DNA of 16,620 nucleotides, from NCBI GenBank assembly GCA_964608735.1, contig CAZSPL010000068.1:1-16620 (forward strand). The letters are read 5' to 3'. The notes under the pieces are model-generated. The model saw nothing but the letters and a program-made list of their open reading frames with translations, was not told the DNA's origin and did no database searches. The stretch comes from CAZSPL01 sp964608735. GTDB taxonomy: Bacteria > JAJVIF01 > JAPKYR01 > CAZSPL01. Below, piece by piece: positions 5,450 through 14,220 of this stretch. Positions within the stretch are counted from its first letter, which is position 1. Every line of letters begins with the position of its first letter. The position numbers were made by a program, and so were the translations under genes.

Positions 5450-8400
5450 TTACTTCAGCGGAAGCAAATATTCCACATAGTAGACCCAGTCGTGGCGATC
5501 CCGCAGATCGAGGTCGTAATACTTGAAACCTGCATACGACCGTGGGCGGAAGCGGTATTTAACGCCCCAGACGTAGTTCGTCCCCTGCCCGAAGGTCTGC
5601 GTGTAGTTTAACAGCAGGTTATCGAAGAACATCTTTGTTTCGAGGTCTATCACGAAATCATCCTCGGGCGTGAATGTCAGGTCGAAGCGGGTGAATCCCG
5701 CGAGGTCGCGAACATATCTCGAAACCAGTTCGGTCGGGTAGATGTACAGGCCCGATGTGAACGCTCCCGAGAAGCCGCCTTCCTCGAGGGCGAGGAAGAC
5801 TTCCTGGTAACCGAGTATGGCGAGCAGTTCATTGTTTGAGTACGGATAGTTTGACGTGAACTTGATGCCTTTCTGGAGGTCGGTAAGGAAAGACTCGATC
5901 TTCGCGTTGATGATAAGCGGTTCCGCCCCGGGCTCGGCCTTCGGATGCTGCGAGATATATATCTCCGCTTCCGCTTTCAGGAACGGGTTGATGCCGAACA
6001 ACGGGTTGAATGTCACCTCGGAGCCGCGCTGGAGGGTGAATGTGCGGGATGCGAAATTTATCTCGCCGCCGGAGATTTCCACGCGTCCAGCGAGTTTTGG
6101 CGTGAGCGGGGTTCCGGAGAGATTCAGCTCGCTCGATTCGAGGGTCGCATTGAATCCGTTCCCCGCCTTGAGCCTCACTCCCTTGCCGAGTTTTACGGAG
6201 ATATCATAATTGACCGCCGGTGCCACGCCCGACGTCGCCACCGGTATTTGTATCCGCGATGCATCGAGCGTGCCGCTCAACACATTCAACACTCCCCTGA
6301 CATTCAGCACGCCGCCCGCAATCTCCTTGCCGTTCACTTCCTTCTTTCCGCCGGTAATCCCCATGGTAAGACCCTCGGGTATCACACGGAAACTGAAACC
6401 GGTGCCCTCGAGGGTCAGCGGTGTATCGGTGCTCATCGCAAGTAAAATCTCGTTATCGGGGGGAGCCTCATATCGCTTTTCATATTGTACGAGCGGATTC
6501 AAAGGACGCAGGTCGAGGTCGCCGACGAGGTTCATGTAGGCGTCGCCGCGCTTGATGTAAATATCCCCATCGGATTCGAGCACGCCGTCGCGCCACGTCA
6601 GCCCATTGCCCGAATATGTCGATATCTCATCGGCGATGAGGAAGTTGCCGAATTTTATAGGCCCGAGCGACAGGTTTATCGTGCCGTCGATGGCAGGAAG
6701 CGTCGGTTTCTCGGTTATATGCAAGTCGATACCGTTGAGCTTACCGCCGAATTGCACGAGGTTGGGGAGGATACCGGCGAGTGAACCGAGGTCGAAATCC
6801 TTCCCGGTGAAATCAAGGCCGAGGCGCTGATACCGCAGGTCTTTGCGCATATCGGGGCTGAACAGGGCGGTCAATGTACCAAGGGTCGCATAGCCGGAAG
6901 CTTCCACCCAACCGCCGAAGCCGTCGTTCATCCTCAGCCGGGTGACTTCGATACGCCCCGCGAGCGGGTTGAATACAAACCCCGCTTCGAGTTCGGGCAG
7001 CTTGCGGGTGCCGAGCATCAGTCCGCTCAGTTTGAACGAGTCGATATTCCACGTGCGCGCCTGCTCGTCATAACTGATATCTGTGTCGAGGCGTCCGCCG
7101 AGCGGAATGTCGAAATTGAGCGCGGTGCGGAGGTCTTCGAGCCGGTAATCGTCGACGCTCGCGGTGAGATGCGCCTGTGGAAGCACTCCCGCTTCTTCGA
7201 TGTACAACTCACCGCTCCCGGTGATGATGCACCGTCCGCCGTCGAGTCTTTCCTTGCTGACGACTTTGAAGCTGTCGAGTGAGAGTATTCCATTGGAGAG
7301 CCCGAATTCTATCCTGCCTTCATCGACGGACATACCGAGCAGGCGCGAACCTTCGCTGACATCCATCCTGAATTCGGAGAATGAAAGGTCGCCGATGGGT
7401 CCGGTAATCCTCCCGCCGCCGTCGAACGCTCCCGCCGCGAATTCCGAGATATCCAGTCCGGCGAACGCGAACACCTCGTTCACCGGCGCGGATGAAACAT
7501 CGAGGTCGAGCGCGACGAAACCCGTGCGGGACTCCATGTCCCATCCTGCGGGGCCGCTCAGGGCAATCGACCCGCCCGCCGGGTAGCTCCATCGCCCGTC
7601 GACGGCATAAGATGACGGTCCCGCCGCGGCGATACCGAGGCGAAAATCGGATACTTCCTGCAGGCCGAGTTTCAGCTTGGGCGCCGACAGGTTTATATCC
7701 CCACTCGGCTCGGTCAACAAACCATTGAGCCGTGCATCGACGGCTACCACGCCGTTTATTTTAATTGCGCCGTTTGATGCCCGCGAAACCGGCTCAGTGC
7801 TTCCGAGCAGTAGATGCTTGTATTCCGACGGCTTCGGCAGGCCGGTAGGATGCGGCCCGATGCATATCGCGCCGGTCACCGAAACATCCTTCAACTCCAC
7901 CTGTCCAAGATTGAAGCCGCCGTCGCCGGTGTGTCCAAGGGATATCTTACCGCCGAGAACGATCTCCCCTTCGGTAGCCCTTTCGTCGCCGGTGGTGCAT
8001 TGTCCCACACACGACGCATCGCACGTGTAAGCCATATTCCCGAGCAGGTTCATGTCATGTTCGTAGACTCTCGCCGAAAGATTCAAATCATCCTTCGTGC
8101 CGGTGATTTCCACCGACGCGTTTGTATGCGTCAGTGGCGGGCCGTCGCGCCCGGGTATCAATTTGCCGAAGTCGAATTCCCGCATTGTAAGTGCGAGCTT
8201 CATGTCATCCCGGCCGTCCAGCGGGACATTCCCGTTCAATTCGACGAGTTCCTCGTTCTTCCCGACGAGTTTCACGTCGTGGAATGTGGCGCTGTCGGGC
8301 TGTATGCTCAATCCGCCGGAGATGCTTTCGATTCCGAGCTCGCGATAGCTTATATCGGCGAGGGAGAATTCCATGTCGGTCTCGAAATCGCCCGCGCGGA

Positions 8401-10180
8401 TGACCGCATCACCAACGGCGTCTATCGTTCCGACGGATACTCCTTCGACCCCGAAGGCCTGAAGCACGACATCGCCGTCAACCCCGGAAGCCGCGAACCT
8501 TGTTCTGCCATCGGAATCCTCGGCGGCGGTAATCCATCCGCCGAATGCCTCCACCGCCGCACCGTCTATCCACAGGCCCTTGCGCGACACACGCAGCGTG
8601 GCGATACCGCTGTTGATTTCGCCGTGTGTTGATTCGATTCCATCGGTCACGAGCCGGATGTCGAATGCTTTCGGATGTCCCTCCGTCGAGTATGCCACGG
8701 CGCCGTCGATGGTGCCGGCGAGCTCCCAATTTTCAACGGCGGGGAGAAACTTCGGGGCGGCATCGAGTGGTACGCCCGAGAAAGAGCATTCGAAACTCGA
8801 TGCGCTCAGGTCGTCAAGCTTGATGAATCCCCGTCCGGCGAGCGAAGCCCCACCCGGGGATGAAAGCGAGGCATCCTCGATGAACAGCCTGCTGTCGCGG
8901 TAGCTGAAGGCCACGCTTCCCTTGTCGAGCGGTATACCGAGTATGCTGAAATCCTCGCGCGGCGTGACATGCGCCTTCACCGCCGGACCGTCCTCGGTTC
9001 CGAGAACCGACAGCGATGCATCCACCGAACCCGCCGCCGACGCGTATCGCGCCATGGATGCCGGGATATAAGGCCCGAGCGAGGAGATGTTCAACTTCTC
9101 CACGTCAAGGTCGAGAGCATAGGCAAATTCCCCCGCCCAGCCGGCGCGGAAATCGCACACGCCGGACGTCGTCTTCCCATATGTGATTTTGATTCCTTCC
9201 GAGTGAACGCGTCCCCATGGGTCGTTGGGATTATCGCTGAAAGCTATGTTCAGTGCGCCGTTGATGTCAGTCAATATATCGTAGAGGAACGGCAGACCGA
9301 CGCTCCCGTCCTTTATAGTAAACACGCCTTTGGGAAGCAGCGGGAAATAGCCATCGGCATAGGAGCCCTTCGAATTCAGCCCCACTCTCACTTTTCCCGA
9401 GACATCGGCATCGAATCCCTCTATCCGGAGGGCATCCATCACCTGCGCTGAATCAATCTCGCCCGCGACCGAGATATCGACCTGGCTCTTGACAAGGCTG
9501 GCGGTGCCTCGAAGGGCGACCTGCCGCGATGTGTACGGCGGGATATCGCACAGCAGGCCGATCTTCACATCGGAGATGTCCCTGAGGTCGATCCCTCCGC
9601 GGAAATCGGTGACCGAGATAGAATCGGTGTTTTTGAGCGGAAGGGTGCTGTCGGTATATTCAATCGAGCATCGCGAGAATTTCAGCGCGCATCGCAGGGG
9701 GAATGCCTCGGGGTCGAACGCCTTGCCTTTCTTGAAAAATCCCGCCACGTTGAACTTGCCGCTTTCGTCGCGGGATATTTTGAGATGCATGCCACGGATG
9801 TTTATCCGCCGTATGGCTCTCAGGGGCTGTCCGCCCGATTGCAGCATTTTTTTCTCGTCGATGGCGATCGCGACCCTGTCGACGACGGCGAGGGGTTCCT
9901 CTGTGCCTTCAAGCCGGAAGACGATCCCGGTGAAGACGACCTGCCCGAAGCGTGTGATCTCGACCGAGTCCCATTCGATGGAAGCATCCAACTCATCGGC
10001 GGCGTACTGCTTTATCATCGTGGAGATGTATGGCAGCGCCCTCTGCAGGATTATCTGGCGATAATGGAAATAGATATTGAGGAAGGTGAGAAAGATCAAT
10101 ATTATAAATATCCCCCATCTCAGGGGGCGGGACAAACGGGGCTTTTCCCTCCTCGATTTTTCGCCCTTTTCAGAGGTCAT
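5450..10180 (-). CDS. tamB: TamB-like (DUF490/AsmA-like) envelope protein
   Basis: This 1576-residue protein starts with a basic tail and one membrane anchor (about 21-43, LRWGIFIILIFLTFLNIYFH). An AsmA-like opening follows (ASIEWDSVEITRFGQVVF and on), then more than 1000 residues of beta-rich repeats. The C-terminal ~350 residues have the DUF490 pattern: LNVRGVLNVLSGTLDASRI, GRVEISGGEINFASRTFTLQ, GSEVTFNP, and SNYPYSNNELLAILGYQEV, with a terminal beta segment ending VYYVEYLLPLK. The fold is expected to be a long hydrophobic groove from the inner to the outer membrane, moving phospholipid or helping to insert outer-membrane proteins. An odd Cys cluster, TCDASCVGQC, lies near residues 717-727. 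The ATG follows the stop of the MCE gene by one base (TGA-T-ATG), so translation is probably coupled. TamA is not in the window. Confidence 0.85.
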   Translation of the reverse strand: MTSEKGEKSRREKPRLSRPLRWGIFIILIFLTFLNIYFHYRQIILQRALPYISTMIKQYAADELDASIEWDSVEITRFGQVVFTGIVFRLEGTEEPLAVVDRVAIAIDEKKMLQSGGQPLRAIRRINIRGMHLKISRDESGKFNVAGFFKKGKAFDPEAFPLRCALKFSRCSIEYTDSTLPLKNTDSISVTDFRGGIDLRDISDVKIGLLCDIPPYTSRQVALRGTASLVKSQVDISVAGEIDSAQVMDALRIEGFDADVSGKVRVGLNSKGSYADGYFPLLPKGVFTIKDGSVGLPFLYDILTDINGALNIAFSDNPNDPWGRVHSEGIKITYGKTTSGVCDFRAGWAGEFAYALDLDVEKLNISSLGPYIPASMARYASAAGSVDASLSVLGTEDGPAVKAHVTPREDFSILGIPLDKGSVAFSYRDSRLFIEDASLSSPGGASLAGRGFIKLDDLSASSFECSFSGVPLDAAPKFLPAVENWELAGTIDGAVAYSTEGHPKAFDIRLVTDGIESTHGEINSGIATLRVSRKGLWIDGAAVEAFGGWITAAEDSDGRTRFAASGVDGDVVLQAFGVEGVSVGTIDAVGDAVIRAGDFETDMEFSLADISYRELGIESISGGLSIQPDSATFHDVKLVGKNEELVELNGNVPLDGRDDMKLALTMREFDFGKLIPGRDGPPLTHTNASVEITGTKDDLNLSARVYEHDMNLLGNMAYTCDASCVGQCTTGDERATEGEIVLGGKISLGHTGDGGFNLGQVELKDVSVTGAICIGPHPTGLPKPSEYKHLLLGSTEPVSRASNGAIKINGVVAVDARLNGLLTEPSGDINLSAPKLKLGLQEVSDFRLGIAAAGPSSYAVDGRWSYPAGGSIALSGPAGWDMESRTGFVALDLDVSSAPVNEVFAFAGLDISEFAAGAFDGGGRITGPIGDLSFSEFRMDVSEGSRLLGMSVDEGRIEFGLSNGILSLDSFKVVSKERLDGGRCIITGSGELYIEEAGVLPQAHLTASVDDYRLEDLRTALNFDIPLGGRLDTDISYDEQARTWNIDSFKLSGLMLGTRKLPELEAGFVFNPLAGRIEVTRLRMNDGFGGWVEASGYATLGTLTALFSPDMRKDLRYQRLGLDFTGKDFDLGSLAGILPNLVQFGGKLNGIDLHITEKPTLPAIDGTINLSLGPIKFGNFLIADEISTYSGNGLTWRDGVLESDGDIYIKRGDAYMNLVGDLDLRPLNPLVQYEKRYEAPPDNEILLAMSTDTPLTLEGTGFSFRVIPEGLTMGITGGKKEVNGKEIAGGVLNVRGVLNVLSGTLDASRIQIPVATSGVAPAVNYDISVKLGKGVRLKAGNGFNATLESSELNLSGTPLTPKLAGRVEISGGEINFASRTFTLQRGSEVTFNPLFGINPFLKAEAEIYISQHPKAEPGAEPLIINAKIESFLTDLQKGIKFTSNYPYSNNELLAILGYQEVFLALEEGGFSGAFTSGLYIYPTELVSRYVRDLAGFTRFDLTFTPEDDFVIDLETKMFFDNLLLNYTQTFGQGTNYVWGVKYRFRPRSYAGFKYYDLDLRDRHDWVYYVEYLLPLK

Positions 10181-10181
10181 A

Positions 10182-11846
10182 TCAAAACTCGGTCGCTACG
10201 CCAAAATGGAAGAGGTCCTGATCGTATAAATCTTCAAACCCGATGATGAACCTGAAATCCTTGGAGATAGCGAACCCGCCGTAGATGTCGAAATGCATAT
10301 CATTCGGGTTATATATATCCCCCCTGAGGAAGAAGTCGCCGGGATCGTAATCGAATCCCGCGCCCACCTGGCCGCGCTTGATGCCGAACCTTCCTCCAAG
10401 CCCCTTATTACCCCGGTAACCGAGCTGGAAGCTGAAATCGTCAGCGTCGCCGATATCTTCCACCATCGCGCGGTAAAACAGCTCGCGCCCGGACGGCGTG
10501 ACCGTCAGTTCGAAATCGCTGGCGAAATGGTCGGGTTCGGTAAGATAGCGCACGCGGAACTGGCCGTTGATGTTGGTGTCGCCGAATGACTGGAATGTGT
10601 GCTGGGCTTCCTTGAGCGTCACCGATGCGGTCTCAACGGTCTCCCTCGCCCCGCTCAATATCGCCTTTATATCCTCCTGCGTTTTATCGTCGCCTATCAA
10701 TCCCTCGATTTCCGCAATCGTGGCGACGACATCCTCCGTCGCCTTTTCGATATTCGCCACCGTGTTCCTGAGAGACTGTTCGATTTCCGGGTCGGAGATC
10801 ATGGTTTTAACTTGCGATGTGGCATCCCCGATATCGGCGGCAGCTCCCTCGACGCTGGTGAGGATCCCATCGATGCGCGGCTGTGCTTCGAGGAGGATGT
10901 TGTTCAGGTTGTTTGTCAGCTTTTCGACATCCACCAGGCCGTCGCGAAGTTTCGTTATCGCGCTGACGAGTTCCGCCTTCACGGTCCCTTCCTCGCTGCT
11001 GGTAATCTCCGTCGCGAGGCCTTCGAGAGCGACATTGATATTCGCCACGAGTGTGTTGAGGCTTTCGGAAACATTGGAGATCGCGCCGCTCGCGGCATCG
11101 ATAAGATTATTTGCGCTGGCGATGAGGTCTTCCGGACCCGGCTCCCGCCTGCCAATAATCTCCTCCCCCGGCTCGATACGGTTATAGATATCTATCCTGG
11201 CGATGATCGATTCCTCCGGTGACTGGAACGCGCCGGCTACGGGTACCGATAAATCCCTGCGCTGTGTCGGAACGAAAGTCTGGTCTCTGCTGAGTTCAAT
11301 CTTCGCGCCTTTTGACAGCTCGATCGTTACTATATCGGATAATTTATCGGTGGAGCTTTGAACGATATCGGTCACTTCTCCGACCACGGCATTGTGATAA
11401 TACACGCTTGATCCGAGGATGGTTTTCCCCCGGGGCATTATCAACTGGTAAACATCGGGGTTCTCTTTGCCCTGCGATTGCAGGACGCCTCCCGTCTGCT
11501 CGCTTATATAGACGAGATAGCTGCCGAATATCGATGATTGCGTGATGGAGAAGAAGGCGTTCTCATGGAACCTGTCCGTATCACTGGGGATCCTGATGAT
11601 GACCATGACGTCGCCGAACTGGCTCTGCTGAAGGTCCATAACTTCACCCACGAGCACGCCGTTGTACTGGACATCATCGCCGTTTTTCAATCCCTTCGCG
11701 CTCTCAAACCTGGCGTTTATGAGATATCCTTTCGTGGATTTCATCCAGGGAAGCTGGTACCCGAGCTGACCGAGCACCATGAAGAACAGGAACACCGTCA
11801 CCAGGAATATCAGTCCGACTTTTGCCGCGTAAGAGAATCTGAACAT
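10182..11846 (-). CDS. MCE/MlaD-family lipid-transport protein
   Basis: The product has 554 residues from the ATG at 11846; a GTG at 11861 would add five. An N-terminal anchor (AAKVGLIFLVTVFLFFMVLG) is followed by an MCE domain: LINARFESAKGLKNGDDVQY, NGVLVGEVMDLQ, then IIRIPSDTDRFHENAFFSIT. A second, weaker MCE-like unit contains GSSVYYHNAVVGEVTDI. About 190 residues of long helix follow (roughly 225-415). The end is a glycine- and aromatic-rich beta region with GLGGRFGIKRGQVGAGFDYD and FRFIIGFEDL, like the C-terminal barrel-type segment of some MCE proteins. This suggests a hexameric tube from inner membrane to near the outer membrane. The permease and ATPase (MlaE/MlaF) are not here. It is co-transcribed with the TamB-like gene from an extended -10 promoter. 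Confidence 0.85.
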   Translation of the reverse strand: MFRFSYAAKVGLIFLVTVFLFFMVLGQLGYQLPWMKSTKGYLINARFESAKGLKNGDDVQYNGVLVGEVMDLQQSQFGDVMVIIRIPSDTDRFHENAFFSITQSSIFGSYLVYISEQTGGVLQSQGKENPDVYQLIMPRGKTILGSSVYYHNAVVGEVTDIVQSSTDKLSDIVTIELSKGAKIELSRDQTFVPTQRRDLSVPVAGAFQSPEESIIARIDIYNRIEPGEEIIGRREPGPEDLIASANNLIDAASGAISNVSESLNTLVANINVALEGLATEITSSEEGTVKAELVSAITKLRDGLVDVEKLTNNLNNILLEAQPRIDGILTSVEGAAADIGDATSQVKTMISDPEIEQSLRNTVANIEKATEDVVATIAEIEGLIGDDKTQEDIKAILSGARETVETASVTLKEAQHTFQSFGDTNINGQFRVRYLTEPDHFASDFELTVTPSGRELFYRAMVEDIGDADDFSFQLGYRGNKGLGGRFGIKRGQVGAGFDYDPGDFFLRGDIYNPNDMHFDIYGGFAISKDFRFIIGFEDLYDQDLFHFGVATEF

Positions 11847-11881
11847 ATCGTTTCCGTGCACTTAATAAGGATTAATATGAA

Positions 11882-11908
11882 ATTATAGCATGCGCGGTGG
11901 TTTTTCAA
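11882..11908 (-). promoter_or_regulatory. Promoter of the MCE-tamB operon
   Basis: On the minus strand: TTGAAA (11903-11908), a 15-base spacer, then a perfect TATAAT (11882-11887) preceded by TGC, an extended -10. Transcription should begin near 11875. That leaves about 30 bases of leader to the ATG at 11846, which has only a weak GGA upstream. This is the best promoter in the window by consensus match. Confidence 0.6.
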
Positions 11909-12005
11909 GAGAAGCGACGGATAGTTTTACAACCCGGGGAGGGGATTATGCCGCGCCGCCGGGGTCGTTCCAGCCTATGACCCGGGGGGCGATTATATTA
12001 ATGCT

Positions 12006-12011
12006 TATAAA
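12006..12011 (+). promoter_or_regulatory. Weak -10 candidate for flhB
   Basis: TATAAA, about 28 bases before the ATG of flhB, in a short AT-rich patch. No -35 match lies at the usual distance. It is listed because no better candidate is seen between the divergent MCE and flhB genes. Confidence 0.25.
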
Positions 12012-12039
12012 ATCCGGTTAAGGCGGATTAATCCTGCCC

Positions 12040-13110
12040 ATGGATGAACGCGGAGACAAGACCGAACAACCTACCCCGCGTGCGCGTGAGCGCGCGCGCG
12101 AACGCGGCGACATCCCGCACTCCACCGAACTGAGTTCCACCGGGATACTCCTCATCGGTTTCCTCGCCATGCTTCTCATGATGGGCGCATGGATGAACAT
12201 ATCCAAGGAATTGTTCTCCACCTGCTTCGGATTCATACGCTTCAACGACATCAACGGCTCGACGGCCGGCGCGCTGTTCCGCTACGCAATCGACGTCTCT
12301 CTTCGCATGGTCTGGCCGGTTTTCACGGCGATCATCGTCGGGGGATTGTTCTTCAACTTCATCCAGACGAAAGGAAACATCTCGGCGGAAAAAATCAAGC
12401 CAAGCCTTCAGCGGCTGAATCCCATCACAAACACGAAGAACCTCTTCTCGATGCGGAGGCTCGTGGAAGCGGCAAAGTCGATAATAAAAATCACCCTCGC
12501 CGCGGTGATAGGCTATTCGGTAATCAAGGGGAAACTGGACATCATCACTATCGCGGGACTCAAAGGCCCGGCGCACTATGTCAGCACCTTCGGGATGATA
12601 GCATTCGAAATCGGCGTGAAACTCATCCTCGCGTTTCTGGTGCTCGCGATATTCGACTACATGTACCAGCGCTACGAACACGAAAAGAAATTGAAGATGA
12701 CGCGGCACGAGGTCAAGGAAGACTACAAGCAGTCGGAAGGGGACCCGCTTATCAAGCAGCGCATACGCCAGCGGCTGCGGCAGATCGCGATGACGCGGAT
12801 GCTGAGGGAAGTCCCGCGGGCGGATGTGGTGGTGACGAACCCGACCCATGTCGCGGTGGCGCTTCGCTACGACCAGTCCAACATGCCCGCGCCGCAGGTT
12901 GTCGCGAAGGGGAAGGGACGTATCGCCGAGCGGATACGCGAGATAGCGGGGGAATTCGATGTGCCCATTTATCCCGACCCGCCTCTCGCGCGGGCGTTGT
13001 ATGCCGCATGCGATGTGGGCGACCTGATACCGTTCGAACTGTACAAGGCCATCGCCGAAGTGCTGGCGTGGGTCTATTCATTGAAGAAGGGGAAACGTCG
13101 AAGGGCATAA
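12040..13110 (+). CDS. flhB: Flagellar export switch protein FlhB
   Basis: The 356-residue protein has the full FlhB layout. The start is charged (DKTEQPTPRARERARERGDI). Four hydrophobic segments follow, near 33-52, 85-108, 148-170 and 183-206. A cytoplasmic linker comes next (KMTRHEVKEDYKQSEGDPLI, then IRQRLRQIAM and EVPRADVVVT), then the self-cleaving NPTH motif at residues 267-270, close to N269-P270 of E. coli FlhB. The C-terminal domain is complete, with PVVAKGKG-like APQVVAKGKGRIAE, FDVPIYPDPPLARAL and an FELYKAIAEVLAWVY end. FlhB sits in the export gate and switches substrates from rod/hook to filament type. The sequence fits flagellar FlhB better than the injectisome SctU. No flagellar gene adjoins it. 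No ribosome binding site is clear. Confidence 0.92.
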   Translation: MDERGDKTEQPTPRARERARERGDIPHSTELSSTGILLIGFLAMLLMMGAWMNISKELFSTCFGFIRFNDINGSTAGALFRYAIDVSLRMVWPVFTAIIVGGLFFNFIQTKGNISAEKIKPSLQRLNPITNTKNLFSMRRLVEAAKSIIKITLAAVIGYSVIKGKLDIITIAGLKGPAHYVSTFGMIAFEIGVKLILAFLVLAIFDYMYQRYEHEKKLKMTRHEVKEDYKQSEGDPLIKQRIRQRLRQIAMTRMLREVPRADVVVTNPTHVAVALRYDQSNMPAPQVVAKGKGRIAERIREIAGEFDVPIYPDPPLARALYAACDVGDLIPFELYKAIAEVLAWVYSLKKGKRRRA

Positions 13111-13125
13111 GGCGAAGCGAGCCCT

Positions 13126-13156
13126 GATGGGAGCCGATACTATTGAGCTACCCATC
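13126..13156. terminator. Hairpin between convergent flhB and HEPN genes
   Basis: GATGGGAGC (13126-13134) pairs with GCT-a-CCCATC (13147-13156), nine pairs with one bulged A and a 12-base loop. It lies between the stop codons of the two convergent genes. Neither strand has a T-run after it, so it is only a candidate terminator. Confidence 0.35.
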
Positions 13157-13157
13157 C

Positions 13158-13603
13158 TCAGAGAAGCGATAAATCGGGATGATTCTCAGCCAGCCATTGC
13201 TTTGTAAGCTTCAACAATGTTTCCGCTTCCGTGATTGCGCCGGCAATATCCGCCTCGGATGCATCCATCAAATCGCCATATAGAGTCTCGTTACGGCTCC
13301 TCCGAATGCTGTGATAATAATCGACGGTCTCCAGGGGATACTGATTGTATAAAGCGCCGTATCGATGGTTTTGACGTGATGGCCTTCACCGCGAGTGACA
13401 CGATAGCCAGCGGCCCGCAAAGCCGCGGTAATACAATGCAGGATTGAAATGTATGCCTTCTCGAAACGAGTGTCTGGGAAATTCGCTGGATTCTTTGCTT
13501 CCGCTATCCGGCGCTCAGCCTTCACAAGCAGGTTTTGGATTTCGTTCCTGTCCGGAGCAAGCGGTTCAAGCACTCGCTCGTTTCGCATTTCATTCAAGCC
13601 CAT
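13158..13603 (-). pseudogene. HEPN-domain toxin gene broken by a one-base frameshift
   Basis: From the ATG at 13603 the first frame reads MGLNEMRNERVLEPLAP and continues through helical HEPN sequence to GEGHHVKTIDTAL. After about 13351-13353 the family-like sequence continues in another frame: YNQYPLETVDYYHSIRRSRN, then ETLYGDLMDASEADIAGAIT, ending at a TGA at 13158. The total is 446 nt, one base short of a whole number of codons. This fits loss of one T in the TTT run at the junction. Without the shift the first frame ends at 13268. The RNETLYG motif, where the HEPN ribonuclease site is expected, lies in the shifted part. GGAG at 13610-13613 supports the ATG at 13603, and the gene overlaps the nucleotidyltransferase gene by 14 bases. 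The break could be a real mutation or an assembly error. Confidence 0.75.
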
Positions 13604-14162
13604 CGGGATCTCCAAGCAATACTATTTTCGGCCCGCTGTGAACCCTTGAGATAAAACTGCCTTTTTCTTTCAGCTTTTCAAGGTATTCATCCAGGTGGTA
13701 AAAACTCGCATTGATCTCTCGCGACAGCTCGCGCTGCGCTTTTGCCAATGGTGTTGCAAGGGCTTTGCGTGATATGTTACCTGCAATCATTATATCGATG
13801 TCGCTGTCGGATTTCATCGCGCCGCTCGCGGCGCTTCCATAGATATAAGCAAAATCGATCCTGTTCGAAAAAGGCTCCAGCATTCTCCGAAGGCAATCGC
13901 CAAGGCCGATTGTTTTAAGGATTAGCATGTGAAGCTCAGGGAAAATGGGATTCTTCCTGTTCGCGCGATAGTAGACATGGTTTCCACGCGCATCGCATTC
14001 GATTATTTCGCTTTGCAACAACCGGGACAGCTCGCGCTGAACGGTGCCGTTCCCGACGCCCGCCGCTTCCTTTATCTGCCTGTTGTAATACCATTCATCG
14101 GGATGCCCGAACAGCAGGGTTAAAATCCGGCTTCTCGTTTTTGTAAATAATCCCTTCATCAT
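13590..14162 (-). CDS. HTH-fused minimal nucleotidyltransferase (MNT) antitoxin
   Basis: The 190-residue protein joins a winged helix (about 9-70: SRILTLLFGHPDEWYYNRQI, then GVGNGTVQRELSRLLQSEII) to a minimal nucleotidyltransferase. That domain has the exact GSx10DxD signature at 109-123, G109-S110 and D121-x-D123. MNT proteins of this kind pair with HEPN toxins and neutralise them, in known cases by transferring AMP to the toxin. The winged helix probably binds the promoter. Paired operators lie just upstream, and the HEPN gene follows with overlap. Two adjacent ATG codons (14162, 14159) are possible starts. No strong ribosome binding site is seen. Length and motifs look intact, unlike its partner. 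Confidence 0.85.
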   Translation of the reverse strand: MMKGLFTKTRSRILTLLFGHPDEWYYNRQIKEAAGVGNGTVQRELSRLLQSEIIECDARGNHVYYRANRKNPIFPELHMLILKTIGLGDCLRRMLEPFSNRIDFAYIYGSAASGAMKSDSDIDIMIAGNISRKALATPLAKAQRELSREINASFYHLDEYLEKLKEKGSFISRVHSGPKIVLLGDPDGLE

Positions 14163-14174
14163 TGCTTATGCCCG

Positions 14175-14216
14175 GTGAACCCAAAATGGGTTCAATCGAA
14201 CCCACTTTGGGTTCAC
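14175..14216. promoter_or_regulatory. Paired palindromic operators of the MNT/HEPN operon
   Basis: Two 17-bp palindromes, GAACCCAAAATGGGTTC (14177-14193) and GAACCCACTTTGGGTTC (14198-14214), sit with centres 21 bp apart, two helical turns. The whole 42-bp block is itself nearly palindromic. It begins just downstream of the -10 box of the MNT promoter, over the expected transcription start. This fits repression by the HTH-MNT protein, an inference from position. Confidence 0.75.
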
Positions 14217-14220
14217 TTAT

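Noticed and set aside
7814..8632. A 272-codon plus-strand frame opposite the TamB-like gene
   Set aside because: It is antisense to a clear coding region, with no recognisable domain and no upstream signals.
12189..13127. A 312-codon plus-strand frame inside flhB
   Set aside because: It is an out-of-frame shadow of flhB, whose frame carries the full family sequence.
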